Source: Cycas panzhihuaensis
Lineage: Eukaryota; Cycadophyta
DNA: 64,000 nt
NCBI GenBank assembly: GCA_023213395.1
Contig: CM041465.1
Span: 170,631,741-170,695,740 of the forward strand
Direction: 5' to 3'
Both the position numbers and the translations under genes were made by a program. The notes beneath the pieces were generated by a model. It saw nothing but the letters and a program-made list of their open reading frames with translations. It did not search any database and had not been told where the DNA came from. Each line of letters opens with the position of its first letter. The first letter of the stretch is position 1. Shown here piece by piece: positions 12,905 through 22,919 of this stretch.

Positions 12905-15658
12905 TGGATGCGCATCTACGGGATAATCACTAAGCTCAATAGGAATGATGGTAAACAATAGTGATATTGAAGGTGTGGGTAAGATCCTACAAGCAAAGAG
13001 AGCACCATGCAGGGTGCCCCATGTGCCGAAGTGCAAGTTCGGGACCTACGAATGGCACCCAACTACCTTGGAGTAGCCCTTAATCCAGAAGAGGGAGTGC
13101 ATACAGGAGGTAGCCTGGATGGTCTCGAGAGGAAGGTCCTCCCACCCTTGGATGGCCGGAAGGGAAGATGAGGAATCCTCAAAGGGTTTCCCTATGATGA
13201 AGGGAAACGAATGTGAATAGGGTAGGCAAAAGCCTACGATATAAGTGGGTCTCTCTTGGTTATTTGGTCAAGACAAATAAAACCAAGAGAGAGAGAGGGA
13301 GGCACTTAAGCCAAGTCTTCCTTTAATAACTAAAGGGGCAAAAGGAAAAAAGAACAAGTGTTATGTGTACAAGCAAACAATGTTAAACAGAATGCACTTA
13401 AGGGTATGTTTGGACTGATAGGAAGAGGAAGAGGAATGGGGGCTCTTATTGTGTCCTTTTCCTATATGGGACAAGCATACGACATTTAAATACGGACAAC
13501 TAATGCCATTTACCCTTTTACTTTCCTGTGATCTATTTAGCTAAAGCATAGATTTAAACAAAAGCAAAGGGAAAATGGAGGGATAAAGAGAAAGATGTGC
13601 GTACTTGGGAGATGTAGCAGCTAAGGGGAGACCCCACTCGCATGCAATGCATGCCCTCTTGCCAACCGATGGATGTGTGATCAAGATTAACACGAAGGAT
13701 GGGGGCTTCCTTACCTTCCCCTTATGAAAGGAAAATGGAACAAGAAGGAAGCAAATTAAGAAAAGGAAAAAAGAGGGTAAATCATACACGAATCCAGATG
13801 CCCTTTCCCTTCGCGCAAATGCCACATCAACCTACACATACAAGAGCCTATCCCTTCTAAGAAGGGGCTGCGAGAAGAGCTATATATATATATATGTAAG
13901 TATATGCGATGTATATGTTGAAATGTTATATCAAGTTAGAAAAAGTAACTACTGTAAATAACTCCAACTTTCCCTAAGCAACCACACATGTTAAACAAGA
14001 AGAAGTAGAGGGAAGCCTCAGGATGGCCAAACCCTCTACTAAGTTCTCCACACATCCTTTTAGCATAGCAAGGTAAGGACAAATAGCAACTTATGACAGC
14101 CAAGAAGCATGAGGATAAGTGTAACAAAGTGTTGAGGAGGTATCAAGGTAACAGAATCGCTATGGACAGCGATCTGTCACACAAACCTTCCCTAAGATCT
14201 GTAAGGGATACCAAGCGACGTTAGGGATACTACGGGGGTCTAAATGAGAGGCGTGTAGGCACGAATCAAGGTGCAAGGGCGCACACTGATAATCTAGTGC
14301 AGGCCTAAGGTCCACTTCCTCCTAATTAACCCAAGAGAAGCATGGGAGCAGGAGAAGAAAGGTGGGAAGGGGGTTTCCCTTGGGGAGTAGGCTTAAGTGG
14401 GACTGATCCTGCCTTACTCCCTTCACCTAGCCTTTATGGATCTTCTCCCACTGCTTCCTTAAGGAAAACTAGCGGAGGAAAAGTGAAAACCTGGAGATAT
14501 AAGGCTAAACTCAATGGAAAGGATGTCTACTATTGCTAAACAGAAAGAAAGAGAGCAAACACACCTGAAAATGAGTCTAACGTAGGAATAGCACACAAGA
14601 AACTCTAAAAAAAGGATCTAATTACCTGCTGGGCTGAGTCTAGGGTAGGTCTACCCCTGCAACTAGCGAAGGAGGAGAGTTCCTGCAGGAGGAATCCCTA
14701 AAGGTAGCCGTAAGAGACACTTGTTAGGGTGAATGAGGAAGAGAACCACACCAAACTTGATTGAGAATACTTGGACAGGAGCTTCCCACCATGGAGAAGG
14801 CTTGTTGCAGGCAGATCCTAGGCTGGAGTTATAGGAAACGCAGGCCTGCAGATGCACCTATGTAAGGAAGAAAGAAAGAGCAAAAATTGTAGCAAGAAAT
14901 AGTTGAGTTGGAGAGCCAAAAACGATCTAAGAGAGGTAAAATGATGGTGATTTTGGGATTTATACCCATCTCAACCCTAAACAATCGAATAGGGCGCAAA
15001 TAGGGTTGAGTTGGGCATGAGGCCATGTGGTAATTTCGCGGAAAAAGCGAGAATTGCCACGGTAGTTTTTTAAAAAATAACTTGCAACAGTCGCACTGTT
15101 GTAAACTTTGCGGTACCGCGGTAAACTTCATGGTACCGCTAAGTTTACAATGGTGCGGGGCCAGAAAGCCAAAGTTACAATAATCTGGGTTTCGGGAGCC
15201 TTAGAAAGTGATGTGGCAGGCTTGGGAGGGGCTGGCCCCCCTGTCCAGGTGGCTAGGACAGTCCAGAAGGCATGTGGACAAGGCCAAAAGTAGTATCAAA
15301 GGCTAAAGGTCCCGGAAACGATGTGATAAAGATGCAGGGTCAAGGTATGAATGGGTCATATAAATCAAATGAGGCTTGAGGTGGTGTGGAGGTAGCACAA
15401 AGGGTCGTAAAGTACCATGGGGATGCCTACCTTGCAAAAAAGTAAGTCCTACTGGGTCGTCATAAGCTCACAATATGACAAACAACATGATCAAGCCAAA
15501 TGGATGCACGGTGATCATGTAAATGAAGTAGTCAGTCATGTAATGAGGCAATACTTCTGTTAACATTTCTAAAGAAATAGTAAAAATGAAAAGGAAGAAG
15601 CATACCTGTGCTTACCTAAGTCGAGTTATCCGTATCCATTCCCAGTAGTCGGGAAACA
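12905..15658 (-). repeat. T2 gypsy element, 3' LTR (left in the window)
   Basis: A 2754-bp LTR whose plus strand runs from TGGATGCGCATC to GGGAAACA. It matches 24625-27536 throughout. Counting by eye over the first 180 bp, about one base in nine differs, mostly transitions, so the insertion is old. It is the 3' LTR because gag reads on the minus strand from the other end. It contains several GGTACC-centred palindromes near 15100-15150 and a short (TA)n run near 13880. Open frames within it (for example 13541-13825) match no protein family. Confidence 0.92.
15094..15152. repeat. GGTACC-centred palindromes in the T2 LTR
   Basis: Two neighbouring imperfect palindromes are each centred on GGTACC. 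The second runs roughly from GTAAACTT to AAGTTTAC with the GGTACC between. The other LTR has the same structure near 27005-27033, and related palindromes lie inside the element near 17470-17555. Confidence 0.75.
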
Positions 15659-15669
15659 CTGCCCCCTTA
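15659..15669 (-). promoter_or_regulatory. T2 polypurine tract
   Basis: On the minus strand AAGGGGGCAG lies directly against the TG that starts the 3' LTR. This is the usual place and base composition of the primer for plus-strand DNA synthesis. Confidence 0.75.
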
Positions 15670-16030
15670 GCAGTAGAGCCTTGTTGCTCGGAAGCATGGT
15701 GTGATGGTGAATGCTGGCAACAAAACTGTTAGTAGCACATGTGTTTGTATATATATAACTCATGATCATAACAAGAGTCAAGGGTGCCGGTAAGTGTCGT
15801 GGCAGAACGCGTGGATATAAGGATAGAGGTGGAGACAACATAGGGGCTACCTATGTGCCACTCGAGAATCGACTGGAAGTTAAGAAAGATGAGGGGACTG
15901 CCCTCATCATGAAAATGCAAAGAGATGTGCATGATGATGTTAGGTGAATGAGCAAACCTGGTAGTCACCATAGTTTAACATCATCAGCGGCCAGCTTTCA
16001 AAGGTACAAATAGCTTCGTAAAGTGATCAA
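15670..16030 (-). other. T2 3' untranslated stretch
   Basis: Lies between the end of the extra RNase H and the polypurine tract. The open frames on both strands overlap one another and match no family. I see nothing else in it. Confidence 0.5.
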
Positions 16031-16670
16031 CATGATGGCTTGAGACTTAGGTGACAGAGCGACCGAGCAAGTCTCAAAGGCGGCCAGCAAGAAGAGGCAG
16101 GCGACGCTCAAGGATGAGGCGAACAAGGTTATCCACCTTAGCATTGAGGGCCCAAGGGATGTGATGGATATTGACAGACTAGAAATTAGCTAACAGGGAT
16201 CTGGCGGTCGAAGCGAGGGCTCTCAAGTAAGGGCATCACACCTGGTAAACCTAGGTGAGATGGGACACCACCACTTAGGAGTTGCAAAGAAGAATAATAG
16301 ATCCATGATAGAAATAGAGTGTGTCAGTGAGGGCTTCAATAACAGCCTTGTACTCAGCTTCATTATTGGTGGCCTTAGGGAGGAAGATTCTGGAATGCAT
16401 AAAATCATGTCCAGAAGGGCCGCGAAGAATCCATGCGGCGGCAAAAGGTCCAAGGTTACTGCGGCTTCCGCTATCGGTAAAGATAAAGAGAGTCATAGAC
16501 GAGAGAAAGGAAAATATCTTGGTAGAGAAGGCATACAATAATGTAGAAGTCAAGGCAAAGAGGCTCGTATTATAAGTGATAAATGGCCATGAAGGGTAGG
16601 AGGACCTAGCAATGAGCCTACCCAAGGATAAGAGTAGGCTATCCGACCATTGGCTGAGAGCGGGCGACAA
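16031..16670 (-). pseudogene. T2 extra RNase H-like domain (RVT_3 type), degenerate
   Basis: Minus-strand translation gives the order of an RNase H of the RVT_3 (PF13456) type. First comes IFTDSGSRSNLGP (first catalytic Asp, glycine loop), then AAWILRGPSGH, then ATNNEAEYKAVIEAL (catalytic Glu). Next is CNS, where CDS is expected, so the third Asp is Asn; a stop follows at the next Gln codon. Then come VVVSHLT and, near the C-terminus, NAKVDNLVRLILERR (last Asp). Such enzymes cut RNA in RNA-DNA hybrids. In Tat elements the extra RNase H normally sits between the RT RNase H and integrase; here it lies on the 3' side of the integrase tail and of the antisense gene. A related remnant at about 46.4-46.8 kb suggests this arrangement is not a one-off. 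Capture from a LINE is an alternative source. Confidence 0.65.
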
Positions 16671-17034
16671 AAGGGCACGCTAGGGTGCCAAAGGTTGCTT
16701 AAGAAAGCAAAGAATGACTCTGGACGGAGGGAGCATTCCCTTTGGAAACCCCAGAGGTAAGAATAGGCTACAAAAATGAGTCTAGGATGGTGAAATGAGC
16801 CAGACAAGTATAAACTTGGGCATGCATGGGAGCGGCACGTAAAACGAGATAGAAGGGCCTTGTGAAAATGCATCGACAAGGCGTCATGAATGCATACGAA
16901 GGAATGAATGAAAACGAAGGCTGCAGGATCATCACGAGAAATAGGGCCAAAAGAAAATAGTGATCAAGGATGAGAAACGATCCAAAAGGCTATCACAAAA
17001 GCAAGAACGGAGACAGTACCCACTGGGGCCCTCG

Positions 17035-17043
17035 CCTATATAA
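17035..17043 (+). promoter_or_regulatory. TATA box of the antisense gene in T2
   Basis: CCTATATAAGG lies on the plus strand about 170 bp before the proposed start codon of the antisense gene at 17204. That spacing suits a plant promoter with a 130-140 base untranslated leader. Its match to the TATA consensus is good; function is inferred. Confidence 0.5.
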
Positions 17044-17227
17044 GGAAAACTAATGAAAATGGAATTCATTTTCATGGGCTCTTGAACGAATCCAGAGCCC
17101 ATTCCTTATGCAGTGGAGCGCCACCTAACTTCGGAGGCACACAGGGGAAGATCTGGCCATTAGATCGGGGCTAGGAGATGGTCGTTGGGATCACAGAGAC
17201 GAGATGGCGAGCGCTCGGCTAGACCCA

Positions 17228-17701
17228 GTGAGTGGATCTCTGAAACTGTAATCCATCGAATGTTTTGAAGTTTAATGCTTTTTGTAGTTTTTTATATAGA
17301 TTTTTAGGCCCCATATGGGTGAAAAAAGATCTTCAGGAGTCCAAATTGGACCCAAAGAGAGGCAGGATCGGGGCATTAGGTAGCCCTCGTCCTATTGGGC
17401 CTGGATGTGGCCCACGTTTTTTGGTTTTTGGGGTAAACCCCCCTCTCTTTGGGGGGGTGACACTCACACTGTGGCAAAGATCGTGGTACCACGATCTTTA
17501 CCACGGGGCCCTGATCGCCGCGGGACCTGGGCCAAACTCTGTGGTACCGCAAAGTTTGGCATGGTGCGAAGGCACAACTACAGAAAAAAGAAGATAGGGC
17601 CTCGAGTGACCCAAAATCTTGGCCGAGTAAGGCTAGGAAACAGTCCAAAGGATGAGGGATGATCATGGGTCAAGTCTAACGTGTTCTATAGCATTTTGCA
17701 G
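17228..17701 (+). other. Intron 1 of the antisense gene, with palindromes
   Basis: A 474-bp inferred intron with GT donor and a TTTTGCAG acceptor. It is GC-richer than its surroundings and contains a perfect 24-bp palindrome centred on GGTACC at 17476-17499, extending to 17471-17504 with one mismatch. A second imperfect palindrome of 28 bp lies near 17530-17557. Open frames here are shadows of this repeat structure. Confidence 0.5.
17471..17504. repeat. Near-perfect 34-bp palindrome centred on GGTACC
   Basis: Bases 17476-17499 are a perfect inverted repeat of 12-bp arms with no spacer. One mismatch pair is followed by four more matched pairs (GTGG/CCAC). It resembles the palindromes in the LTRs in its GGTACC centre and neighbouring AAGTTT-like arms. 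Confidence 0.85.
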
Positions 17702-18911
17702 GTCGTGGTCACAGTGGAGAACCGCGAGAACATATGTATGGTGATGCTCAGCTTCATCGAGATGATGTCGAGAGAGGACATGGAGATCCTACTGAGATGT
17801 GGCCTACTGAAGGTCACAAGGACAACCTAGTACACATCGGATCATCGATTACTGGTAGATGTAGTATCACACTGGGACAGGCGGAGACATGTCTTCCACT
17901 TACCCCAAGTGGGGGATGTATCAGTGATGCCCAGGGACATTAAGCGGATACTGGGAGTACCGGCGACAGGGAGGTCAGTGACACTAGGAGCGTTGCCCAG
18001 TAATGAGGCAGCAAACAGGGAGGCTGCTACGTTCTTCACAGGCTCGGACAGATGGGAGAAGCGAGGGATTCCTCTTTAGAGTATGGTGATGTCAGGGGTT
18101 CCTCAGGTAAGGAAGTTGATTACACTATGCATTCTGTTCTGGATATCCTAGAAACAGAACTATAGGAATATACCAGGCAGATGGATGGACATAGTGTACC
18201 AGTGCAAGGTGGGAGAGAGGATGGACTGGGCTACCCTCATAGCGGCAAACCTTGTCGCACAACTGGATGTCATTTGGGTAGCAGGAAGGAGCATCACATA
18301 CAAGACGTTAATACGGTCGGGTTCTTCACCACTTTGGAGCAAGCAGTGGCTGTGGGGACCACACCCTATTTCTGAGTGGGCCCCGATGGTACACAGGTGG
18401 CAGACCAGGTTGAGAGGGACTGAGGACTAAGCACATGTCTGTCACTCGGTGGAGGCCACATCGCTAGACCTCCTCACCGTGACAAATTACATATAAGATC
18501 TGTATCGAGTGGTGAGGTGGGATAGCGACAAGGAGGCATGCGAGGTAGGAGTGCCCCCAGGGGATGATGAGGGCGATGATGGAGGTGATGGGGCTGGCCC
18601 ATCATGACCTGTAGGAGAGGCAGGTCCATCAGGGACCGCGGGCAGAGAGGTAGGTCCATCCGGGACTATAGGTGGAGAGGCATGCCCATCAGGAGCTGTA
18701 GAGGAGAGCATGGCTCGAGTGACATGGGCCCGTAGGCTACAGATCGTCAGGAGATCTAGGGAGGTAACTACACCAATTGCGAAGAGGAGGGATACCCCAG
18801 TTGTTGAGGTGGTGGCAGAGGAGGTACCTGAGGAGGAGGAGGTACCTACAGCTAGTGGAGTGCTCGAGGCAGAGGCAGTCACCCGAGTAGAGGAGTCGGT
18901 AGATGCACCAG

Positions 18912-19033
18912 GTGAGACATGGCCTTCTCCTATTATTGTTTGATTGCCAAATGTGTATATAGTTTGATTTTTGGTTTGATATGTGTATGGACATATACTG
19001 ATACGTGACATGTTGGATTTGCATGTATAGCAG
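18912..19033 (+). other. Intron 2 of the antisense gene
   Basis: A 122-bp inferred intron: donor CCAG/GTGAGAC, T-rich body, acceptor GCATGTATAGCAG. It splits a codon in phase 1, and removing it restores one continuous frame on both sides. This is the best single argument that the antisense gene was once spliced. Confidence 0.55.
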
Positions 19034-19571
19034 ACATCCAGATTCTGGTAGAGGCAGTAGTCTAAGAGATATTCCCTCGGGCCTACGCAAAGGGGCAACC
19101 TCTCATCCAGGCGGGTGATGAGCCTAGATCAACAGGTGGACATGCAATAGCATTCGCCCCATTGATAAGGGTGAGAGACATATAGGTAGTAGAGTCCCAG
19201 GAGCACGAGGTACATGCGGGACGACAGCAGGTAGAGTTGGACACCACCCGAGCTGAGAGGGATGCTCTACAGAGTCAGGTACAGGCACTGGAGGCTCAAG
19301 GAGGAGCCGGAGGGGATATGGGGAGCCATATTCGGCTAGCAGTGATGGAGGAGCGTCTCTGGGGGATGGAGGAGAGGCCCCGCCTCATGGAGATGAAGCA
19401 AGATCGTATCTAGGCCCAATACGATCGATTGGTAGATGAGGTGACATCGAGGTCAGCACGGAGTAGGACATAGACCCACACGATGGCAACGACCCTAAGG
19501 AGGCCACAGGATGAGGAGAGCGGAGCAGGAGGCTCACGGAGACTGAGGAGAAGTCTCGGAGGGATGTAGTC

Positions 19572-20339
19572 CCCAAGAGAGGGATCACATCGACCAGGAG
19601 ATGATGCCCTAGGGGCGGGGCAGCAATAGAGAGTAGTGTATATGAGTTTTGGTTTTAGAGAGGGGAAAGCACAGACCTCTAAGGAGTCACCATATGTAGT
19701 CACATGATTGTACCCTCCCTGCAAGGACACTGGCTTCCCACGGATGATGTACCATACCATTTGTATGATATGTATATAAACGGTATGATTGATACCCCAT
19801 TTGGTATATGGTGATTTATATCGTAATATATGATGGATGATATGTATGTTTTGTTTACACATTTATGTATGTGTATAAGGGTGCACGGATGCACGAGGAT
19901 ATGTATGATTGTACTTTGAGCTTATTATTGTAGGAATTTTGTGTTATGATATTTGTTTAAGTTATGCACATTTCCTTTCATGTGGAACCATGTTCCTAAC
20001 AGGAGAACACACGATCACCATGCGTAGAGGCGATAGACATATGTGGGGCTAGGGAACAAGGTAACACGCATGTCTACATGGGAGCATAGCAGGATATGCA
20101 AAGAAAATGCTAAATAGAACGGGAGTGATAGCACTCCAAAATGTCATCCTAACTGGGGGATGTCCAAACAGGAGGACAGGGTTCCTAAGAGGAAGGGAAC
20201 AAGGGCTCTGCAAGAGGAACAAAAAAGGAATGAGAGGGCTACCCTAAGCCACCATTCCACCCGTGGCTAGTAGGAATGGGAGCAGGCTTAGAATGGTAGT
20301 TTAGGCTCATTTCAGAGCGTGAATAAGGTGATGACAAAG
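19572..20339. other. Spacer between the antisense gene and the integrase tail in T2
   Basis: The 3' ends of the minus-strand pol and the plus-strand antisense gene converge here. No protein-family similarity is visible. The part near 19700-19900 is AT-rich with repeated TATGATATGTAT-like words and could hold the antisense gene's 3' end; I see no clear AATAAA signal. Confidence 0.5.
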
Positions 20340-20670
20340 TCATGTGTAGAATTTCTTTAGGAATTTCTCGTTAACAGCTTTCTCAAACTCAAGGCCCTCT
20401 AGGGTGGCAATCCTATAGGCACCATTATCGAGGCTCTCGAGAATGACAAAAGGGCCAACCCATTTAGGTCTGAATTTAGTCAAGCGGTCATGGAGATATT
20501 CCAATTTGAGAACATGGTCCCTAGGATACAAAGGATAGGAACAAAGATGTTTATCGTAGGTCCTTTATGAGTAAGCCTTGGATGCGAGGTTAGCCTGCTA
20601 GGCAGCTAAGCGTCTCTCATCTAAGGCCTCAAGGTCTGAGAGGTGAGCCTGACAGATAGACTCCTCATCG
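20340..20670 (-). pseudogene. T2 integrase C-terminal domain
   Basis: Minus strand, last open part at 20531-20340: VLKLEYLHDRLTKF, then KWVGPFVILESLDNGAYRI, LEGLEFEKAVNEKFLKKFY. This is the GPF/Y module that closes gypsy integrases and helps in DNA binding. Just upstream (about 20670-20535) a frame with two stops reads LEALDERRLAA and RTYDKHL, the helix that normally leads into this module. The zinc-binding and DDE catalytic parts are absent because the deletion joint lies just before this. Confidence 0.8.
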
Positions 20671-20690
20671 ATGAGACCTTGAAGGGAAAC

Positions 20691-21365
20691 TCACAGAGAG
20701 GGAATCTCGACTAAGTTGGGCACGGAGCCCGCTAAGTGCTCAAGTAAAGCCTTATCATCTTCAAAGTAATCCACCCTGTTGATGACGTTACCTCGAATAG
20801 ATGAGGGGCTAGAGGAAGTGGGAGAGATGGGACCATGATGGTCAATCGACTGCCCAACATCCCTAAAAGACTCTAAGGGAGAGTCAGAAAGGGGTTCCTC
20901 GGAAGGAGCAAAAGGAAGTTCCTCAAGGCCATCACCTGTAGGAGGTGATGGAGAGGAAGAATCAAGAACCTGTGGGTCAATATGTGTAATGACATGTGAC
21001 ACAAGAGGATGACTGGTCTCTCCAATAAGAGGAGTTCTAGGTTGGGATCTAGAACATGAAGGGTGCTTCCTACTAGCACGGAGGAAAGAGACGGGGTGAG
21101 GAAAGTCCTCATCCTTACTATAAGACTCGTCGTCACTGAACAAGGCAAGGTACCCGTAGCTCTTGACACCAATAGGAGCAAAGTGAGTAAGGCTAGAGGA
21201 AGAAGATGTGGGATCTTCTTCAAGATGGGATGAATTGGGTATGTCGATGGAGTAAGCTAAGGCATGAGTAGAAGGGCCTTTGTCCCCCTTCGTATGACCA
21301 TGGCTCGCTTGGTTGGTAGGTCGAGTTTGTTTGACAGGTGGGCGTTCGTAGGAAACAACCCTCAT
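20691..21365 (-). CDS. T2 pol linker between protease and the deletion joint
   Basis: An open frame of 224 codons on the minus strand, rich in Ser, Pro and acidic residues, with no catalytic motif. It lies after the protease and ends in YFEDDKALLEHLAGSVPNLV, which resembles the low-complexity lead into RT in Tat-group polyproteins. The next recognisable sequence is the integrase tail, about 20-40 codons on. I therefore place the joint of a deletion that removed RT, RNase H and the integrase core at about 20640-20700. Most of this frame's function is unknown; its ATG is probably internal to the polyprotein. Confidence 0.5.
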   Translation of the reverse strand: MRVVSYERPPVKQTRPTNQASHGHTKGDKGPSTHALAYSIDIPNSSHLEEDPTSSSSSLTHFAPIGVKSYGYLALFSDDESYSKDEDFPHPVSFLRASRKHPSCSRSQPRTPLIGETSHPLVSHVITHIDPQVLDSSSPSPPTGDGLEELPFAPSEEPLSDSPLESFRDVGQSIDHHGPISPTSSSPSSIRGNVINRVDYFEDDKALLEHLAGSVPNLVEIPSL

Positions 21366-21399
21366 TCATTCATCGTGGACGAACTTAAGTTTCCCCTAC

Positions 21400-21839
21400 C
21401 GGGTTGAACACATGGCTCCCATCTAATCGAGCCATGATCGACCCAAGAGAAGATTGTAATCAATGTCAACATCAAGGACTACAATGTTGGTAAGGGTAGT
21501 CTTGCCTTCGAGAGTGAGTGGGATCAAAACAGATCCTAAGGGAGTCTTTTCACTACCGTCATAGCCTTGGCATCGCCATGGAATGAGTTCCAAGGCAGAA
21601 ATACTAAGCTATTGCATAATGCACAAGGGCATGGCATTAACTGAAGAACCATTATCAACGACGGTCCTTTGCAAGGTACAGTCTGATGTATCAATAGTGA
21701 TAGTGAAAGGGAAGTTCCTTTGGTATTCCCTTTCACAAGTGGGCGGAAGGTCTTTAGGGTCAAAAGAAATGATGGGCTCATGGCTTTGGGTAATACCCAA
21801 AGCGTGAATGGGCATGTCACCCAACCCTAAAGCTTCCAA
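21400..21839 (-). pseudogene. T2 aspartic protease domain
   Basis: On the minus strand the frame reads DLPPTCEREYQRNFPFTI, then VVDNGSSVNAMPL, in which the catalytic Asp of the DxG(S/A) motif is kept (DNGSS is usual in Tat/Athila proteases). A frameshift and stops follow, and then near 21430-21500 comes VLDVDIDYNLLLGRSWLD, the conserved second part of the fold (family VxDxxxxYNxLLGRxW). The enzyme would cut the Gag-Pol polyprotein. Confidence 0.75.
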
Positions 21840-21949
21840 AAGGAGTGTTCATTGTTTGGGACAACTTCTCAAGACGTCCATGATGGACATCCCGGTGGCC
21901 ACGGTACAAAGCTCATCGACGATAGAAAAGGCCTTCCCCTTTGCTATGA

Positions 21950-22919
21950 ATTAAGGAAGGGCTCTCCTAAAATTGTAGCGACCTAGACGAATGGGAATAG
22001 TCCTGGGAAGTAACGGGACTTCCGGAAGAGGATCAGAGTGTGGAGCAGAAGAAGAAGCGTTGACTACCTCTTTAGCAACTTGAGATCGAGTTAGGGCATA
22101 TAAGGGGGTGGCCTCAAGCATTTGAATCACCTTCCTTCCCTTATTCCAGGACTGCGAAGGTGAGGGAGTACGACGGTTGGGGGAACGCAAGGAAGAAGAT
22201 GAATCCCAGGTGCCCTTCCCTTTATCGCATGAAGGACGGAAATTCGGTGACCTTCCTCAGTTTTGGTTGTTCTTTGGTTGAGCATTGCGATCACATTCCC
22301 TATGTTTGGGGAACAGATCCTTGTGGACCGGTTGGTCTAGGTTGGGCCTTGAGGCCTATTTAGGAGATGAGTCACGTTGTGGGGCATCCCTAGGATGTTG
22401 AGCCCTATAACGTGAGTTGTCATGGAAACACTCCCCATGAATGGAATACCACTTCTTCTCAAGCGAAGAATTTGGATTCCTTGCTTGGGAGGACTGGGTA
22501 TTACCGCTCTTAGGGAGAGCAGCTTGAGTAGCTTGTTAGATTTATTTATTGGAAGTGGGTGATGAAGGAGCTTGTCATTTAAGTTCCTTCATCGTATGTT
22601 CAAATGAATGTATAGTAGAAGTGAGCGGATCTAGGGTCTTCTCAGTCGGATGAAAAGAGGACCTAGTGGATTGTTGTGGTTTGGTTTCTTTAATTTGGGG
22701 TGGTGCCTCACATCGTTGTGAGGGCTTGAGAGGCTTCTTGAGTCCAGCCTAGATCTCAATAGCTTCAAGTGCTAAGCACTTTGCGATGGTAGAATCGCAT
22801 GTGGTTGCCCCCATCTTTAGGACTTCCACATGGACTTCTGGGCGAAGTGCATTAACGAAGAGATCCGTCTTCAATTCCTTAGGAAAAGTAGCCTTAGTGG
22901 AATGGAGGAGGTCATGAAA
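21950..22919 (-). pseudogene. T2 Gag C-terminal part, broken
   Basis: Minus-strand frames after the Gag stop keep a basic, Pro/Ser-rich character (for example 22190-21951), and the stretch leads into the protease. No complete CCHC zinc knuckle was found; a CDRNAQ-like stretch near 22290 is the only hint. It is the region between gag and protease by position. Confidence 0.5.

Larger units (their letters stand above)
17204..19571 (+). pseudogene. Antisense spliced gene in T2 with plant mobile domain (PMD), degenerate
   Basis: Proposed exons are 17204-17227, 17702-18911 and 19034-19571, opposite to gag. Exon 1 (ATGGCGAGC...) ends in phase 0 at donor GTGAGT; exon 2 starts after acceptor TTTTGCAG and stays in frame. 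Exon 2 is one frame of about 403 codons with six stops. Its first half has the plant-mobile-domain signature: LLVDVVSHWDRR, HVFHLPQVGDVSV, then RILGVPATGRSV (family WxPExHTFHLPxGExTxTLxDVAxLLGLPxxGxPV). Near 18600-18700 are three short GPSGT-type repeats, then an acidic EEVPEEEEVP stretch. Intron 2 (donor CAG/GTGAG, acceptor TATAGCAG, phase 1) keeps the frame into exon 3, a Gln/Arg/Glu-rich, probably coiled-coil tail. PMD proteins occur as host genes involved in silencing and inside transposons; the role in a retrotransposon is unknown. Stops show this copy is dead. Confidence 0.65.

Noticed and set aside
13541-15293. Several open frames on both strands in the T2 LTR
   Set aside because: They lie wholly in a long terminal repeat, are not conserved as frames between the two LTRs, and show no motif.
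18487-19098. A 203-codon minus-strand frame rich in Ser, Pro and Ala
   Set aside because: It is the complement of the acidic and GPSGT part of the antisense gene. The plus-strand frame has splice sites and a domain; this one has none.
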